DNA of 44,334 nucleotides from Pseudomonadota bacterium. Its GTDB lineage: Bacteria; Pseudomonadota; Alphaproteobacteria; Rhizobiales; Beijerinckiaceae. The position numbers were made by a program, and so were the translations under genes. Positions 43,420-44,334 of this stretch are shown here, one piece after another. The notes below the pieces were generated by a model. It was not told the origin of the DNA and searched no databases. It saw only the letters and a program-made list of their open reading frames with translations. How positions within the stretch are numbered: the first letter of the stretch is position 1; the number at the start of each line of letters is the position of its first letter. Location of the stretch: positions 1 through 44,334 of the forward strand of contig JAEWKH010000073.1 in the NCBI GenBank assembly GCA_023386155.1. Reading direction: 5' to 3'.

Positions 43420-43520
43420 AGCGCGTTGCGAGTTCTTTTGGAGGAGCCGCTGTTTAGTCTATTTTGACGCAGACCGCAGTACGGCGAATGGGCACACCCA
43501 CCGAACGGGGAGGATTGGCC

Positions 43521-43796
43521 TCAGTTCAGCAAGTCGCTGTATTCCCTGTGACGCCGGATCCAGGCCCGGGCATAGCCGCAGAGAGGCGTGATGGACCGGC
43601 CTTCCGAGCGGGCGATCTCGGCGACCCCGCGCATCAGCTCTCCTGCGGCTCCGGTACCGCGCAGGGGAATGGCGGCCTCCACATGGCGGATCACGAGATC
43701 GGATCCGCGCCGCTCATAATTGGCGAATGCGATGTGCCCGTCCCGTTCCAGCTCGAACCGCTGGCGGGCGGCGTTGTCGCGCACAGTGCTGCTCAT
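43521..43796 (-). CDS. Small GNAT-like N-acetyltransferase, 91 aa
   Basis: A compact single-domain member of the short GCN5-related group (the Yjdj/GATD1-like PF14542 type). The strand pair RQRFELERDGHIAFANYERRGSDLVI is followed by HVEAAIPLRGTGAAGELMRGVAEIARSEGRSI. There the R-G-x-G-x-A/G segment is the acetyl-CoA loop. The last strand has TPLCGYARAWIRRHREYSDLL, where the conserved C-x-Y is found. These small proteins have few known substrates. On the same strand and 101 bases upstream of the FtsH-like gene. Confidence 0.88.
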   Translation of the reverse strand: MSSTVRDNAARQRFELERDGHIAFANYERRGSDLVIRHVEAAIPLRGTGAAGELMRGVAEIARSEGRSITPLCGYARAWIRRHREYSDLLN

Positions 43797-44016
43797 GCTT
43801 CAACCTACGTTGCTAGATCCGTCAAAGACCAACGTAAGCCTGGAAACGGCGTTCCGCAGGATCGGCGGCCCCCATGGTTCACGCGCGAACGGCTTCCCCC
43901 CAGCGCGACGCTCGGCTGGGACGGACACCGGGGTCAAATCTTCACGCAGCCGCCTTCCTCGAAGCTGTTCGGGAGATCTGTATTGGGCATCCATATGGGA
44001 AAGGCACACCGCCTCT

Positions 44017-44038
44017 CCCTCTCCCGGACGGGAGAGGG
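44017..44038. repeat. Short palindrome CCCTCTCCCG / CGGGAGAGGG
   Basis: Two perfect ten-base arms around GA, the same arms as at 24501-24522. The following GGCCGGGGTGAGGGC also belongs to the repeat family, as it recurs in the GGGTGAGGGG part of 23564-23573. Confidence 0.7.
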
Positions 44039-44142
44039 CCGGGGTGAGGGCTGGCCGGTGCCGAATGAGGTGTCTTTGCTTTCCCGCAGGCGTCATCTGA
44101 GAGCCCGGCTCACCCTTCGTTGCGGAGCGCAGGCGTCTTTCC

Positions 44143-44243
44143 CTCCCCCTTGTGGGGAGGGATTAAGGGTGGGGGTGTAAGCGCCGGACTGGATCAGCGT
44201 GGCGCCGACACCCCCACCTCCCCCTCCTCCCCACAAGGGGGAG
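44143..44243. repeat. Large inverted repeat with 18-base perfect outer arms
   Basis: Left arm CTCCCCCTTGTGGGGAGG (44143-44160) is the exact reverse complement of the right arm at 44226-44243. A second inner pair, GGGTGGGGGTGT (44168-44179 region) with ACACCCCCACC (44209-44219), lies between. Each outer arm is itself a small hairpin. It lies 30 bases before the SOS box. Confidence 0.75.
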
Positions 44244-44271
44244 GAGAGCTGTCGGCCCGCCCGCGAATAAT

Positions 44272-44286
44272 GTTCTCACTTTGTTC
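44272..44286 (+). promoter_or_regulatory. SOS (LexA) box of the alphaproteobacterial type
   Basis: GTTC (44272-44275), seven bases TCACTTT, GTTC (44283-44286). The direct repeat GTTC-N7-GTTC is the LexA operator of Alphaproteobacteria, unlike the palindromic box of enteric bacteria. It directly abuts the -35 element of the promoter at 44287, where bound LexA would block RNA polymerase. The controlled gene lies to the right, outside the window. Confidence 0.75.
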
Positions 44287-44315
44287 TTGACAGGCAGGGC
44301 AAGCTCGGCTATATC
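44287..44315 (+). promoter_or_regulatory. Consensus-like promoter reading out of the window
   Basis: TTGACA (44287-44292), a 17-base spacer and TATATC (44310-44315). A perfect -35 and ideal spacing make it one of the best promoter matches in the window. The start of transcription would be near 44322; the start codon is not included. Confidence 0.7.
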
Positions 44316-44334
44316 ATTGCCCATCCCCGCCCGA

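Larger units (their letters stand above)
43797..44271. other. Gene-free region with palindromic repeats
   Basis: About 475 bases with no credible gene. Open frames here read through repeat DNA. Repeats are described at 44017-44038 and 44143-44243. The left 200 bases contain no clear element; they should hold the promoter of the GNAT gene. Confidence 0.6.

Noticed and set aside
43800..44096. A 98-codon minus-strand frame reading TPALSRPGEGE
   Set aside because: This wording is the typical translation of the palindromic repeat at 44017-44038, not a real protein.

Overview
The window reads as a chromosomal piece of a GC-rich alphaproteobacterium of the order Hyphomicrobiales (Rhizobiales), most like Microvirga or other Methylobacteriaceae relatives. 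This rests on the gene families present (an ExoR-type Sel1 protein, an OpgC protein, an HWE histidine kinase, an ATP12 chaperone next to pccB), on the rhizobial style of its intergenic palindromes, and on a GTTC-N7-GTTC SOS box. The genus is an inference; no marker gene fixes it.

Left part (1 to 11.3 kb): a 5'-truncated initiator tRNA-Met with terminator, a decayed ATP-grasp pseudogene, a small helical protein behind a CtrA-like site, a protein with two GcrA/Myb-like helix-turn-helix units, an aldo/keto reductase, a small lipoprotein, an Old Yellow Enzyme reductase, a Gly/Ser-rich secreted protein, an overlapping pair (ceramidase-family membrane protein and DHFR/RibD-like protein), exodeoxyribonuclease III, and ilvD whose end overlaps an exoR-like gene.

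Middle (11.7 to 26.8 kb): two type I-secreted RTX proteins, the first with a predicted seven-bladed propeller. Around them lie a Pcm-like methyltransferase, the carboxyltransferase subunit of methylcrotonyl-CoA carboxylase, a lipoprotein, lipB, tRNA-Leu(GAG), mgtE and a GH25 lysozyme. These are followed by isovaleryl-CoA dehydrogenase with a GST, an RraA-family protein, a DUF218 protein, a DUF599/DUF3253 pair and a rhodanese. Isovaleryl-CoA dehydrogenase and MccB are consecutive carboxylation-branch enzymes of leucine degradation, but the biotin subunit MccA is not in the window.

Right part (26.9 to 44.3 kb): acylphosphatase, a gamma-glutamylcyclotransferase-like protein, propionyl-CoA carboxylase alpha, a VOC dioxygenase plus esterase pair resembling the MhqO/MhqD quinone-detoxification genes, a Cds1-like cysteine desulfhydrase, an SGNH hydrolase overlapping opgC, propionyl-CoA carboxylase beta with ATP12 and a HAD phosphatase, a 41-residue lipoprotein, an HWE sensor kinase, a divergent FtsH-like protease and a small GNAT protein. 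PccA and PccB together would feed propionyl-CoA from branched-chain amino acid and odd-chain breakdown into methylmalonyl-CoA.

The last 65 bases hold an SOS box abutting a consensus-like promoter that points out of the window. Between genes there are several families of palindromic repeats, including one element of about 110 to 135 bp present twice. I found no CRISPR array, insertion sequence, prophage or obvious defence island. Most of the window is ordinary metabolism; the most unusual items are the FtsH paralogue with a changed pore loop, the propeller-RTX protein, the deep opgC/SGNH overlap and the terminal SOS promoter.
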